From NCBI GenBank assembly GCA_037176885.1, contig JAWWNJ010000021.1, positions 1,736,001 through 1,800,000 on the forward strand: a stretch of DNA of 64,000 nt, given 5' to 3'. Source of the stretch: Favolaschia claudopus. Lineage: Eukaryota; Basidiomycota; Agaricomycetes; Agaricales; Mycenaceae. A program made the translations under genes and the position numbers. Position 1 is the first letter of the stretch, and the number at the start of each line of letters is the position of its first letter. Of this stretch, positions 43,867-55,148 are shown in pieces. The notes under the pieces are model-generated. The model was not told the DNA's origin. It saw only the letters and a program-made list of their open reading frames with translations, and searched no databases.

Positions 43867-44342
43867 CAAGGGGGTGCGGGCCGGAGAAGCCGGGACACCG
43901 GGCAGGGAGGGTGGGTCGCGATCGGCCGAAAGGGTGGATAAAAAAGATGATGACCTCTTTTGTTTTGGGCGGGGATGGGTCTGCGGGGCTATGGGGTGAG
44001 TAGAAACCACATATAATCGTGTATACACCCACTATTGAGCTTCAGCAACCTTCTAAAAGCCTGATTGGTGGATTGTCCGGATTTGGAAGGAAACGGCAAT
44101 GAGGTTGGCCGTGTTTGGCCGAGATATGTTGAACTTTGAGGTGGGGCGTTGGGTGGTTCAAAACCAAGATTTCATTCACAAAACACCATGGAGAGGTGTT
44201 TCACCGGGTTGGAGGTAAGAATTGGACCCTAAACAACCGATTTTGATGGTAAATTCCATATTTGGACGTCACGTGGTAGGGTGGTTCTCTCTAATAAAAA
44301 AAGCAGCGTGAGGTATTTTTTTGAGATTTCCGCACCCCCTTG
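43867..44342 (+). mobile_element. 476-bp MITE with CAAGGGGGTGCGG ends, copy 2
   Basis: Same orientation and TIRs as 4211-4692, with high similarity throughout apart from short indels. Perfect 8-bp duplication GCCCAATT at 43859-43866 and 44343-44350. Two copies with different target duplications show independent insertion events. Confidence 0.93.
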
Positions 44343-46235
44343 GCCCAATTTCCCATCGCCTTCAAATTCAATCAAACGTCAAACCCCCTGTAATTACAGA
44401 TTAGGAAAGAGCTCCGAGCCCTCTCGGATTGCGGCTAAACGTCTGGGTTTCCGCTAGTAGCCACTGTGTGAAGAGCACACCGGCTAAGCCAATCCAGCAT
44501 CCCCTAACGGTGTGAAATTTAAGTGATCAGAGAATAAGCAACGATAAGTGTGTTACTGTGTTCATCGGAGAGTTAGTCGTTGACAAGGTCGACAAGCGCA
44601 AGTAGCTTTTGACGGCGAAGGAGGTGACCTGCGGATCCACTGATGCAGGGTGAAGTCGCGTGGTAGCAATGCCTTGCTTGCGAACAGCTAATACAGTTGG
44701 CGGTTAGTTCAACTGGTGGGAGAGAGGGGGGATGCTCGTATGCTATAGCACATAAGTTAACACGCGCTGGAGTTATTGGGCTCTCCCTATGCTGATTTTC
44801 TATGTTTGTTTATTTATCTGTCAATTCAGCAATTTCTTGCTCTGTTTTAGTATCCACATTAAAGGATGAGAACGGCACAGCAAACTCCGAGCTCCCAGGT
44901 ACAGAGTCATGAGATAGTAAACCTATTTTCAAGGTACTCGCCCACCTGAAATCCTGGTGAGTGGGTCAAGGGTGCGCAACAATGTGTTCTGTTTGGCTCC
45001 GCCTCTGGATTAGAAGTGTTGTCCGGCAGGTTCCTCCCTGAGTAAAAAGGACTTAATGGATGCTAAAACCATCCCATAGATGATTTGAAGTTGATTTGAA
45101 CACATTTTGGACTTGGTCCGTTGAAAGTTCAGCGGCGCACCGGTAACTAAAGCGTGAGAGGATATCACCGTATATGGTGCGTGGGAACGCTTACGTAGTA
45201 TGTTAGAGCTGGAAAAAAGAAAATCGGCCCTATATCTTTTTTTTAGAATGCCGGTGCACCCTTGGAGTGGGTTCCCAAAAAGGCAAACACTGCTAAATTG
45301 ATGGTATTTTGGAGATTAATTCATTCACTCACTGTGTGATAGCTTACCGCAAGTTTATATCGTAAAAGTTGTAGCAAACACGCTGTAAATTAACCCTTCC
45401 TGTCATCACTCAAAGTTCCTTGACCATCGTAATTTGTGGGAAAACCCCCCGAATTCGGTTAGAGTTACTCCGGCAGCTGAGCCCGAGGCCGAGACGGAGC
45501 CCGGAGATAAATTTGATGCTTTACGTAGTGTTATGTCACCTGTCCCCTATCGCCCAGAATCAGAGATTATCGCGCTTTTCGACCTCTTTCACTAGTCTCG
45601 GATACCCAGACCTTCCTGCGTAATCCTTGTAACAGTTTGTTGGGAGTTTACGCAGAGCCCGGAGCTCTTTCCTAATCCGTAATTCCAATGACAGTTTTGA
45701 CGTTTGATTGATTTTCGTGATGATGGATGGTTCCTACGCCCTTGTTCCGATCACCCTCAAAATCAATCAAACGCCAAAACCTGTCATTGAAATTACTGTA
45801 TCGTAATGTATTATAATGGAAGAATAATCATATTTGATCGAATTTAATCGATTATTTCCAGAATATGCTTTCAGAAGTGCTGTAGCTTATATTTTCCGGT
45901 CTAAATTGGGGCTCTAGTACTGAAAATAGTCCCGCAATGCATTTTTTTCCCTCAAGTATGCCACTGATCTGTATTTTAGGGGACGAATCCTTGATAAAAT
46001 GCCAAGTTTACTCCCAACCCATGGACTTTGGAGGTTTTGAGTCCATCTTGTGTCGTTGGGAACCCTCAAAAGCGATTCTCGGACATTATTCGAGCTGCAA
46101 AGAACATAGCATCAATGATGTCGCACGAACTACGTAAGCTGAGAGCCAGCCACAAACACTGCCAAATTTGGTTCACTCCAGCGTGAGTTGGAGGGACCAC
46201 ACCATTGATCTATGGTAAAAGAGGAGCCTCAGATA
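44343..46235. other. repeat-rich spacer
   Basis: No gene supported. A block with AGGAAAGAGCTCCGAG (44,400-44,450) recurs inverted at 45,590-45,680 and at 48,674-48,750. A hairpin of about 40-bp arms lies at 45681-45794 (AATTCCAATGACAG, TTTGATTGATTTT and its inverse). Confidence 0.45.
45681..45794. repeat. fold-back repeat, about 40-bp arms
   Basis: Left arm AATTCCAATGACAG through TTTGATTGATTTT is repeated inverted up to 45794. Only about 35 bp lie between the arms. Likely a small MITE. Confidence 0.7.
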
Positions 46236-46733
46236 CTCGGTGTGACCAAAAATAACCGGAGTCGGAAATTGCGTGTTTTCAACCAGATTTTGTGGGTGAC
46301 TGCGGGGCAAACTGACCCCATCGGCAGTGTATAAGCGTATATCATTGCATACAAGGCAGGCAAAAGGTTGCATGGTCTCTTTGTCCTATTATTACACATT
46401 CTTTTTATGTATGCTTTGAGGCGGGAAATTGGTGTGCCGAGTTGCCTCCCTCTCTGAACAACGGGAAACACCTCCCAGCCTTAAATATTAGATCTATAGA
46501 CTATCAGGATACTAAGCACCTTTCTGAAGTACTTACTGGCTCGAAACTCCGGCATCTCCCCTTCAGACAGCGCAAATATTTCCAAATTGGTCCACTTTCA
46601 AAGATTAAATCACCAACTCAAATGGAAGTCGTAGAAAAAATGATTTAGAGGAGCCCTGTATCACTTGAAGTTGTTTGAGTTTTGAAATTCCGCTCTAAAA
46701 AGCCAAATTCCGGTTACTTTTGGTCACACCGAG
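46236..46733 (+). mobile_element. 498-bp Tc1-type MITE
   Basis: TIRs CTCGGTGTGACCAAAAATAA and, inverted, CTCGGTGTGACCAAAAGTAA, with TA at 46234-46235 and 46734-46735. The terminal CGGTGT-ACCAAAAGTAACCGG pattern is typical of Tc1-like elements. No intact transposase inside. Confidence 0.85.
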
Positions 46734-46735
46734 TA

Positions 46736-47794
46736 CACACCAGTCATGATTAATGTAAGAATATGGCATTTTATTGCACCTTAAGATTACGGGAGACCCG
46801 TACTGATTATAATTGATTATATTCTAATATACTCGTATTTATATCCAGCCTTAGTATACACCTAGATAATGAGTAGGAAGCTTATATGCAGGCTTATCCT
46901 TTCTGGGCAAAAAGATCGGTGTAAAATGCTTGTGTGCCTTTGCACTGACCTGTCCTCCCAACTGAAAATGTGGCTGTCCTCAATCACTTGCAGCGGCGAA
47001 AACTCTCATCTGCTTCATATACAATGATATCCATAAAAACTAGTTGCAAACACGCAATTTTTGATTCCGGTTACTTTTGGTGACACCGAGTAGTGCATAG
47101 TCACCGCACTTCTATTTACGCTGGAGGACAGCGTAAAGCGATGTCAGCCGATGTTTCATCAGCAAGCAATCCACAGGAGCTACACGAGACCGCCAGAAGC
47201 GACCAAAACACTCCATCTCCAATTGCCCGTGCCTAATTTTGTCAGCCTTGGATACAATCAGGTTTAGGACAAGTTTAGGACCTACTCGTTCTTGAACGCC
47301 CAGTCAGCAAGTTGCCCCTGTTTGAGATCTTTCGCTTTCCTCCAAACAGAGATCGGAGACTATCTTGTTTTTCACGAAGGGGAACGTTGAAAGCGTCGGA
47401 GCCATCGGGGTACGGCACAGAGGACATCCTTGTTTCAAAATGAGTTGGGGCTCTAGGGGTTCAACTTCGGCGTACGTGGTCGATCAGTCCACCGTCCGTA
47501 CTGCTCAAGTGTCGAAAATACATACTGCAACAAGCAGAATGCACAGAACGTGTGTCCACACCACAGGATGTGTGGCTGGCTTAAAACATCCCAGCAACTA
47601 AGGAATCAGGAAATCAGAGTGTGTCGCAAGATTGTATACCGGTACGGTACATTGGACATGTCAATGCCAGTAGTGATGAATGCACTGGGTTTCGAATTTT
47701 GGGCTTAAGCAGCTGCTGTGAAATGTCAGGTACTGGAAAAATGCTGAGAAAGGTGAACAATACCTGGAAAATGCGCGCCATAGGGGACCCATTC
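46736..47794. other. spacer with an orphan Tc1-type end
   Basis: At 47064-47090 the sequence CCGGTTACTTTTGGTGACACC then GAG-TA is a second right end of the Tc1-type family, with no matching left end in the window. Otherwise no gene recognised. Confidence 0.5.
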
Positions 47795-48148
47795 CAGCTA
47801 TCTACAAAACACTGGAGCGCTCCGAAAAAAAGTTCCCATTGATGCAATGACGTCAATTACCATATGAGGTAGGTGCCGGATCCATTGCGTCGACGGCTGG
47901 CGCGTCAGGGCGGGGCGACCTCGTGTTGCAGCCTAGGCGGCCATGGTAATCAGGAGCCGCTTGTGTGCAAGAGGGATGTAGCGGAAGGTATTGTAGGGCA
48001 TGGTAGGCCAGAGAGACGTTCCAGGAGCAGTGACGAAAGGGCGAGTGTCGTTGGAGAGAGTGGAGCGTGCTGGCCGAATTAGGCAGGAGCTGTGAAAACC
48101 GTTGTGTGAACTTTTTTTCGGAGCGCTCCAGTGTTTTGTAGATAGCTG
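47795..48148. mobile_element. 354-bp TIR element with CAGCTATCTACAAAACACTG ends
   Basis: Perfect inverted arms of about 41 bp (CAGCTATCTACAAAACACTG onward to AAAAAAAGTTC). No target duplication can be read at the ends. The interior is GC-richer with a 69-codon frame of no recognisable family. Confidence 0.75.
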
Positions 48149-48750
48149 TCAGTGATTACGAATTAAATGAGGCGTCGGAATTCGGACACCGACTTGCTAA
48201 GTTAGGGACCGACTTCTAATCAGCAATCCCGGGGCCGGCTATGCAGTGCTGTGTAGCGGCCCGTAGCAGCTGTAGACCTTGTAGACCCTGTAGCTTCTTT
48301 GTCAAGCCGTGAACTATTGGCAACACAACCTTTGTGACTTTGAGCCGTGCTCGGTTCAGCATAATACAGATACCCCTCGCATGTACTACACAATGGACTC
48401 TGCGACTCGGACCACTGTTCAAGCCGAATATCTGAGCTCTCTGATGGTGTCGAGGTCAATCAACCTCATAACCCGAAACTCGGTATGTACTTCGCCTTCG
48501 TTCACTTCATTGCCCTGGAGAGCTGACGCAGTGTATACTCGCAGTGTGTAATTCTTCTTTGCAGTATTGTGGATAGATAAAAAGGCCCACTCCAAGCACA
48601 AGGTACTGAACAAGAGCAGCAATGAGTGCTACAAGCCCCTTGGCATAGGGCATAGGCCTGGTGAAAGAGTAGTCTCGGATACCCAGCGTTCCTCCGCAAT
48701 CCGAGAGGGCGAGATTAGATATATCGGAGCTACTTCCTAATCTGTAATTT
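48149..48750. other. unassigned spacer
   Basis: Short imperfect repeats (GTAGACCTTGTAGACCCTGTAG near 48,270). No gene supported. Confidence 0.4.
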
Positions 48751-49088
48751 CCAAGAGGTGGCAGATCTCTGGATCTGACCCACCCATCACTTCACGTGTT
48801 TGACGTCGGCTAGACCCCCCCCCCACCAAATATTTATATTTGCTTTGTGTTTGGTCGGAACTCTTAAAGTATTAATATAAGCCCAAGAGAGGGAAGTGGA
48901 GAAGGGCAATGGCTTACCGGATGTTAGGGTTGCCATTTTGCACGCAAAATATATCTCATGAGGAAAGTGTTGAACCAACCTCCAACCAAACACGAAGCAA
49001 ACATAAATATTTGGTGGGGGGGGGTCTAGCCGACGTCAAACACGTGAAGTGATGGGTGGGTCAGATCCAGAGATCTGCCACCTCTTGG
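48751..49088. mobile_element. 338-bp fold-back MITE with about 85-bp arms
   Basis: Arms starting CCAAGAGGTGGCAGATCTCT and running through a C-run and CCAAATATTTATATTTGC, inverted at the right end. Arms are nearly identical, so the element is young. No clear target duplication; its right end directly abuts repeat family R1. Confidence 0.85.
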
Positions 49089-49355
49089 TACAGCCGTTTT
49101 GGAAACAATATACGGGTTTTGATCGAGTGGTGCTCATTCGTTTGTGCTTACCTTTGTTTTGCTTCCCGTCACCAGCTCCACTTCAGCCGAATCTGAGTTT
49201 TGCTTCCGCCACCCAGAGAACACCAGGGGGTTAACAGAACTGAGGATCAAGACTCGACTGCTACTTGCCCAGAGCTCGACAGGGCCATGACTTGCGTGCA
49301 AGGGCCAAAACAAGGGACCAGCGGCACTTGATGTGGTACGGCAACCAAGGGGTGT
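49089..49355 (+). repeat. dispersed repeat family R1, member C
   Basis: Blocks CAGCCGTTTTGGAAACAATA, AGCTCCACTTCAGCCGAATC and, inverted relative to member A, the GCCCAGAGCTCGACAGGGCC block. The block order differs from that at 40810-41120. Confidence 0.75.
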
Positions 49356-49682
49356 TCAAAAGCTGAATGATGGATATCGACTGGGTGGTGGTGATACCCA
49401 ATCAAGTGTCCGGGGTCCTGGGAAATAGGTTTTTACGGCCATTTCAGCAAGGTTTCTTCTTTCTCACCCATTGAAGCTGGTGTTGGCCGGTTTTGCGGTA
49501 CATAGACGCGTAAATACCCCGTAGTAGTGTCATTATCAAAAAATCATACAGAGAAATGTTGTGGATCCCAGGTTATTGGTTGCGCAAGACGGGATCAATT
49601 TTGATCTCAAAGACAACAAGTATCAACAACACGCCTCTCCTTCCCAAAGCGACGACTTCTCGACGCGTCCATCCCACGCGTC

Positions 49683-50195
49683 ATGGAAGAAGCGGACGGC
49701 TTGCCGCCCTCGAGCCCTCCTCTGGCTCCATCCTCTCCGCCTCCCACCCCGTACCAACCATATCCAGGCCTTGACTACGCGTCTAGCTGCTCGCGCGCAC
49801 ATTCCTTCAGCTATGGACACCGCAAAAAATATTCGGCCGCCACACCGTGCACTAATGTCCCCATCTTTTGCTTGTTATGTCCAACTACACCCCCCAGAAA
49901 ATCGCCTCCGGTGTTCTGGAAGTACTCAATTTATTCCCACATACAGCGGGCTCACCCGCAACATTGGGATGAGTTGTGGAGCCGTCCCACAAATCTTGCC
50001 GCAGATATGGCACTCAATATTTCAATTTCTCGGGAGGAAATGAAGGCTCTTGGAGCCGTTCATGGTCTTTCCGAGGCACCACTTGCTCACACACTCCAAC
50101 CTTCATTGCGTCGTGGTCAGAAACGGCCGCTAGATGACATTACAAACACCGACCCTTCGCTGGAGGCGGCTCCTTCCTCGCGGTTGAGAATTTAA
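49683..50195 (+). CDS. small zinc-finger-like protein fragment
   Basis: A 170-codon frame: Pro/Ser-rich N-terminus, then FCLLCP and, after a Trp-containing spacer, HIQRAH, a C-x2-C ... H-x4-H arrangement like BED/C2H2 fingers of fungal transposon-associated proteins. The C-terminus has a basic RRGQKRPLDD segment. No partner transposase lies next to it, and the start is uncertain because the frame upstream in another phase is also open. Either a small gene or the tail of a lost element protein. Confidence 0.4.
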   Translation: MEEADGLPPSSPPLAPSSPPPTPYQPYPGLDYASSCSRAHSFSYGHRKKYSAATPCTNVPIFCLLCPTTPPRKSPPVFWKYSIYSHIQRAHPQHWDELWSRPTNLAADMALNISISREEMKALGAVHGLSEAPLAHTLQPSLRRGQKRPLDDITNTDPSLEAAPSSRLRI

Positions 50196-50619
50196 TTGTT
50201 TGCCTTCATATTACTCAATAATGCTCACAATACACAGATCTACCTACTATATCCTCCATATACCTTGTACAGATCTTTCCTACTCTTACTCTGCCGAATG
50301 TCTCCTCCTCTTCGACAAACTCGTACATAGTTCAACTTTACCGCCGTCATATACTCACCTTATTACCAATATAAATACTCACTCTTGCCTGAATACTTCA
50401 ATCTAAATTCAATTCGTTCCTCCACCTCAGTTATCCATCCGGCCGTATGCATCCTTCAGAACTTGCGATTCAAACTGCAGCGAACGGTGATTGACTTCCG
50501 TTTTGGGAAGGCGGACCACCGGACCGAGTGATTGCCGAGTGGTGGTGGTCTCTAGGGTTCCGGGGTCTTGACAGCTAGGTTTTGGGTAGTCGCGGTCGGC
50601 AGGTTTTGATTCCGAGTCC

Positions 50620-50750
50620 CCTTGACGGCAACGCCCCAAAAAGTGGTGCCCCCGGCTTTGCCGATGACAGAATCGTCAACAAACGTAAGCACAAACGAAG
50701 GAGCACCACTCAATCAAAACCCGTATATTGTTTCCAAAACGGCTGTATGT
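50620..50750 (-). repeat. dispersed repeat family R1, member D (inverted)
   Basis: Inverted copy of the block at about 40,880-41,010, including GGCAACGCCCCAAAAAGTGG and the TTTCCAAAACGGCTG end. Confidence 0.75.
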
Positions 50751-50922
50751 TCTCCGAAATGCCTAGGTCACGGTGAACTAGAAGCATGGGTGGAATTCGA
50801 ACTGACACCGGAAAGTGTGACGTGACGAGTGACCATCCATCACACTTTCCGTGTCGGCTTTAGTCGGCCTTCCTCCCCCACATGTCGGATACTTAGTCTT
50901 TTGAAGACCTGCGACCCGATAG

Positions 50923-51032
50923 CACCGCGCAGCGGGCCTCGCGGCGAGCGCTGGCACCACGCAGTGGGCCTCCGCGGCGAGCGGTTGCACCACGCAGTGG
51001 GCCCCGCGGCGAGCGGAAGCCCCGCGCAGCGG
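50923..51032. repeat. GC-rich minisatellite, 32-33-bp unit
   Basis: Three units plus a partial one: 50923-50954, 50955-50987, 50988-51019, 51020-51032, each CACCRCGCAGYGGGCC then GCGGCGAGCG. The following text (to about 51,250) has further CCAGCGAAAGGG repeats. Confidence 0.85.
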
Positions 51033-51079
51033 TCGGGGTCTGGGGTGGAAAACCCCAGCCGTCCGGGCCGGCGCCCGCA

Positions 51080-52406
51080 AGTGCTCTTCTTAGTTTTCAT
51101 TAAGTATCTGAACTCATGTAATTTAGTTTGTTCAAAAAAAAAAAAAATATTGTTGCATTAAGAAAAGAAAAACTAAATCCAAACAAAAAAGGCCCCGCGC
51201 CACCGAAAGAGCAACGCCAGCGAAAGGGCCAGCGCCAGCGAAAAGGAGGGGCTGTGGGGGATTATCTGGGACTTGTACTCTATAAATTGTGTACGGTTCA
51301 TTTGCTTCTGTAAGCTATTAGGATACAATAAATTTATTGGACTTAGATAGGGGACAGGAAGTTATATCATCTAGTCACATTTTTGGCGACAATAAATCAA
51401 TTGTATTTTAGCTGATTTTTGGGACGCATATTCTAAATGAGAAACTTAGAGCTTAACAATTAACTTGTCGGCCCAATAAATTGACGAAACGCGGCTGTGA
51501 GTACTGTGTTGCGGGGCAGGGAAAACAGTTATATCCAAATCTTGTGTCAGGATCAGTCTTGATGTGTCAAGTTTCACACGACTACTGTACCTCCCTGTAT
51601 GGAAGCAACCGTCACGGTAACGGTGGGGTTGGTTGTGTTGCCTCTTTTTGAGGTGGTCACGGTCACGATTGAAGCCGTTGCCTTGAAAAAATCGTGACGC
51701 AGCACGAAATATTTAAGTTTTCCGCCTGGAACCATACACAATTGAGTCTGTGCTTACCTTTTGAGCTGCTTATCAGCCGAAATCCCTCGAAATTATGATT
51801 TGATGGCTTCTTCACGAATTTTTTGAGCCAGATGGCAAGACGTACTCTCTGTGGCGAAAGAGCATGGGCGCCTTCTTGTGCACGTGGATTTGCGTCCAGG
51901 GTATACTTACTCAATTAAGTAATAGAGGGTTTGCGATGAGCCATTGGAGCCATTGAATGGCTAACGATTTCCCGATTAAGGAACTTTGATGGCCCAAAAA
52001 TTGTTGTCGAATTACACAGGAATGAAGTTCGGATGCTGAGACTAAGGTTAGCCTTTGTCAATGCGCCTGGATTTTGACTTTTGTGTAGCCATTAGCCATC
52101 CAATGGCTGCATCGCAAACTCGCTAATATCCCGACATTCCTAAGTCCACGCAGGTCTTGTCCTCAAATTTCCACACCGATATCCATGGTTTTGAGCATCA
52201 TCGAGAGAAAACATAATCCAAGCTTGAGGCCGCCTTTGCATTTCATGACGTCAGCATTCATGATACTCGTAATCCGATTAAGTCTTTACCTAAGGCTCCA
52301 TTGCGGATCCAGGTAATCTTTGCGCGCCGCTAAAAACAACTCATCGCAGGTAGTCCGACGATCATCTTCATAACGGTATGCAATCAGCGGAGGAAGTAAT
52401 CTAAAC
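51080..52406. other. unassigned sequence
   Basis: A run of 13 A at 51135-51147 and a short repeated GCCATTGAATGGCTAA / GCCATCCAATGGCTGC pair near 51,950 and 52,095. No gene supported. Confidence 0.4.
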
Positions 52407-52985
52407 ATCATTTACACGTACTTGGCGGCCGTGCGGGACTCGCATTTTGATTGTATTGGCGTGTACGATTGCCTGTTCCTTCAGGCCGAGCTTGTGCAAG
52501 AATTAACGGCTTGAGACACCGACTATAAAGAGATAACTCACCATCAGCAGCGGAAGCACTCTGTTGTGTTGCAGGTGGGGTAGGGAGACCGTTGGATGGC
52601 CTGGAGAGCGAGACTTTTCGAGCCTCTTGAACTGAACAACAAAACTGACTTACTTGTGATACTCGAGAGTTGCGGACAGTCGGCGGAGGATCTGTAAAGC
52701 AGAAAAGTGTGTTAGAAGTAAATACCAATGAATATTGAATGAATTGCAGCGCACCAACATCCATTCTCGCAGCCTTCTCGGCACTTTCCCGCTCCCTTCT
52801 TGCTCTTTGGGCCAGGGATCTGTTGGAAGAGGCTTGCGGTGGAGGTGCCGGACGGTTTTCGCGAGCTGTTTGATGTCTTCTGCGTTGACCAAGAGATCGC
52901 GCACTAAGAGTGGCCGAATCTGGCGGGGCGGCATATTTTCATCATGCTGAGCGGGGACGCGTCTGCGGGGGGCTGCCTTCATTGC
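52407..52985 (-). CDS. hypothetical spliced protein
   Basis: On the minus strand, a charged segment starting MKAAPRRRVPAQHDENMPP runs to RRLREWM. GT-AG introns then join DPPPTVRNSRVS and VQEARKVSLSRPS...PATQQSASAADG (introns about 52,760-52,693, 52,665-52,633 and 52,541-52,523, approximate). The consistent splice signals suggest a host gene rather than random frame, but I recognise no domain. The N-terminus may extend upstream to about 53,370, where an open frame continues. Confidence 0.35.
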
Positions 52986-53369
52986 GCATAAGTCACGTTG
53001 TATGTGGCGTTGTAGTTGTTGATGCCTTCGCGGCGTTGTCGGAGGAGTTAATAAGTTCCTAGAAACGGTGAGTCTACAGCAGAGGCGGGGAGAATCGAGT
53101 GCACATCTTCTGTTAGGTTCGAATGAAGAGAGACGGTGAAAGGACTTAGAGGTCACACGGAAGGGTTGAAAAAACACGTTTATTGAAGGCGAGGCTACAG
53201 TGATACAGCTACATTGCGCGTGGGGTGTGTTGGAGCGTTGTGGAGCGGAGGTTGGAAGACGTGCGAGACAGTAGCGGAGTTGTGGTGAGCTGTTTGGCCG
53301 GAACGGATGACGTTGGTGGAGCCCTCGGGTGTTCCCGAAATCACTTGATTGACGTTTGTCCAGAGTCAA

Positions 53370-53725
53370 CCCTCGATTGTAATATATCTACTATTATATA
53401 GATGGGTGTCTCACCAGTCGCGACGGCGGAAACAATACGGGGATTGAGCATAAGCTGGGTGCCGAAGGTAGGACGAGCTGCCCTAGTCTGGGCCTTAACG
53501 AAGGCCCATGTCCCATGTCTGTGGACGGGCCGAAGAAATCAAGTTATTCAAGTTGCAAAAAAAGAGAAAAAAGGGAGAAAAAGAGGGAGAATCTCAAATT
53601 CAAGTTTGTCTTTGCCCCCAGCTTCTCGAAGCCTCATACGCTCTCGAACGTACGCTACAGCTAGAATTCATCTTGATTCCCATGTCCCAATCCGGCCGCG
53701 GTTTGAATTCAAGAGTGCGGCATGT
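53370..53725. other. unassigned spacer
   Basis: No gene recognised; A/G-rich around 53,555-53,590. Confidence 0.35.
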
Positions 53726-53765
53726 CCTTAGTCCATTCTGGGGACATTCCCCGAATGGACTAAGG
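53726..53765. repeat. 40-nt hairpin
   Basis: CCTTAGTCCATTCTGGGG, a 5-nt loop, then its inverse CCCCGAATGGACTAAGG, with a single bulged base. Possibly a terminal remnant of a fold-back element. Confidence 0.85.
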
Positions 53766-53801
53766 ATCTGGCCAATGTAGTTCAAGATATTTTCGTTTAG
53801 G

Positions 53802-54500
53802 TTGCCGCAACCGGCGTTGGCAACGCAACAACAACCGGAACGTCCTCCGAGTCGTCCCGGACTCATCCTCTCCCGCTTCCCTCTGCCTCTCTCTCTGCCT
53901 TGTCTCTATTGGCTTCAATCTCCGAGTCGTTACAAAACCCAACGCAGTCCAATTATTCTATACTTTTTCTCATCCAAACCCGGTCATCTGGGCGCTGCAG
54001 CGGCAGCAGCTGCCTCTGAATCAGTTTCCCATCCTTCAATCCCTCACCCCAACTTCGGCTCTTTGGTCAATCAATCTTTGGCATCCGGAGACGATGCAAC
54101 AGATGTTTGGTATTTTGTTCGAGGCGGTCACGGCGCTTCTGCGCCAACCGTCGCACCAGAACCAACGGAAATGAAGGAAGATCGACCGGATAAAAAGGTG
54201 TTTTCCCATTTGTCGTGCCGCCTCTGTCCGTGAGTGTTCAAGTGTGTTCTGTTTTTGTTTTCGCTATCTGAACCCTTCCATCGTTAGATTTCCGAAATGG
54301 AAGGCATGGAAGAATGGTCCTGGACAAACCAAGACCATCCGAAATCATCTTGAGGGAGAACATGCGAGGACTTCGTCGTAACTGAGGAAGATCTGTCTGT
54401 TGTTGATATTGACCCTGATGTAGCAGAAAGGTTGATTGCGGCAGGGCGTACTCAAGAGCTTGAGGATCTTATAGAATCTTCCTGGGCTTCGCCCGTTTGA
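53802..54500 (+). pseudogene. BED-type zinc-finger N-terminus of a hAT-like transposase
   Basis: The frame shows an Ala/Ser-rich leader, DATDVWYFVRGG, then LSCRLCP. A GT-AG intron (54232-54289) joins it to FPKWKAWKNGPGQTKTIRNHLEGEH. This C-x2-C ... H-x4-H BED finger opens many fungal hAT transposases. A frameshift or stop after HARTSS separates it from an acidic tail (EEDLSVVDIDPDVAERL...) that ends in a stop near 54,500. The catalytic part is missing; the next sequence is a MITE. Confidence 0.55.
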
Positions 54501-54546
54501 TTTTTGCGTTGTATTCACTTATATAATCATTGTGCTTTGTATTGTT

Positions 54547-54717
54547 CAGTGTTGCCGGGAGCTGAGCTGAGTCGAGCTCCACCTCGAGGTAGCTCGGCCA
54601 AAAGAGGTAATGGCTGCCTTTTCCGGCCTGATATCATCACAAATTACCTTTTTGGAGCGAGCTACCTCGAGGTGGAGCTCGACTCAGCTCAGCTCCCGGC
54701 AACACTAGTATTGTTCC
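54547..54717. mobile_element. 171-bp hAT-like MITE
   Basis: TIRs of about 48 bp (AGTGTTGCCGGGAGCTGAGC onward) and a perfect 8-bp duplication GTATTGTT at 54539-54546 and 54718-54725. Same end family as 39524-39974. Confidence 0.92.
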
Positions 54718-54869
54718 ATAATTTACTCATAAACTGTATAGTCTTTTATTGTGCATATGTTTATTGTACTTATTGGAGAATTGTAGCACATTTTAGAGGT
54801 GCATACGAGGTCAAAACAGTGCAATGCAGCTCAAAACGAGGAGACGGGGAACCGTGGGACGGAAACTTC

Positions 54870-54976
54870 CATTTATGGATGTCAGCTCCGAGCTGCCTCG
54901 GCCCAACTCCGAGCTCGAGCGAGCTGATGGGCAATCACCTCGAGCTCAGCTCCAACTCAGCTCCCGGCAGCACTAG
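54870..54976. repeat. right-end fragment of a TAGTGTTGCC-type MITE
   Basis: The AGCGAGCTGATGGGCAATCA through CTCCCGGCAGCACTA stretch matches the right end of the 451-bp element at 39524-39974. The left half is missing or diverged. Confidence 0.7.
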
Positions 54977-54987
54977 CACAGTAACTG

Positions 54988-55148
54988 TAGTGTTGCCGGG
55001 AGCTGAGCTGAGTCGAGCTCCACCTCGAGGTAGCTCGCTCCAAAAAGGTAATTTGTGATGATATCAGGCCGGAAAAGGCAGCCATTACCTCTTTTGGCCG
55101 AGCTACCTCGAGGTGGAGCTCGACTCAGCTCAGCTCCCGGCAACACTG
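54988..55148. mobile_element. 161-bp MITE, inverted copy of 54547-54717
   Basis: Same TIRs and same interior in the opposite orientation, but the flanking 8-mers (AGTAACTG and TCAGTGCT) do not match. It probably reached this state by recombination. The left breakpoint of the 2,641-bp duplication lies inside it at 55088. Confidence 0.85.
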
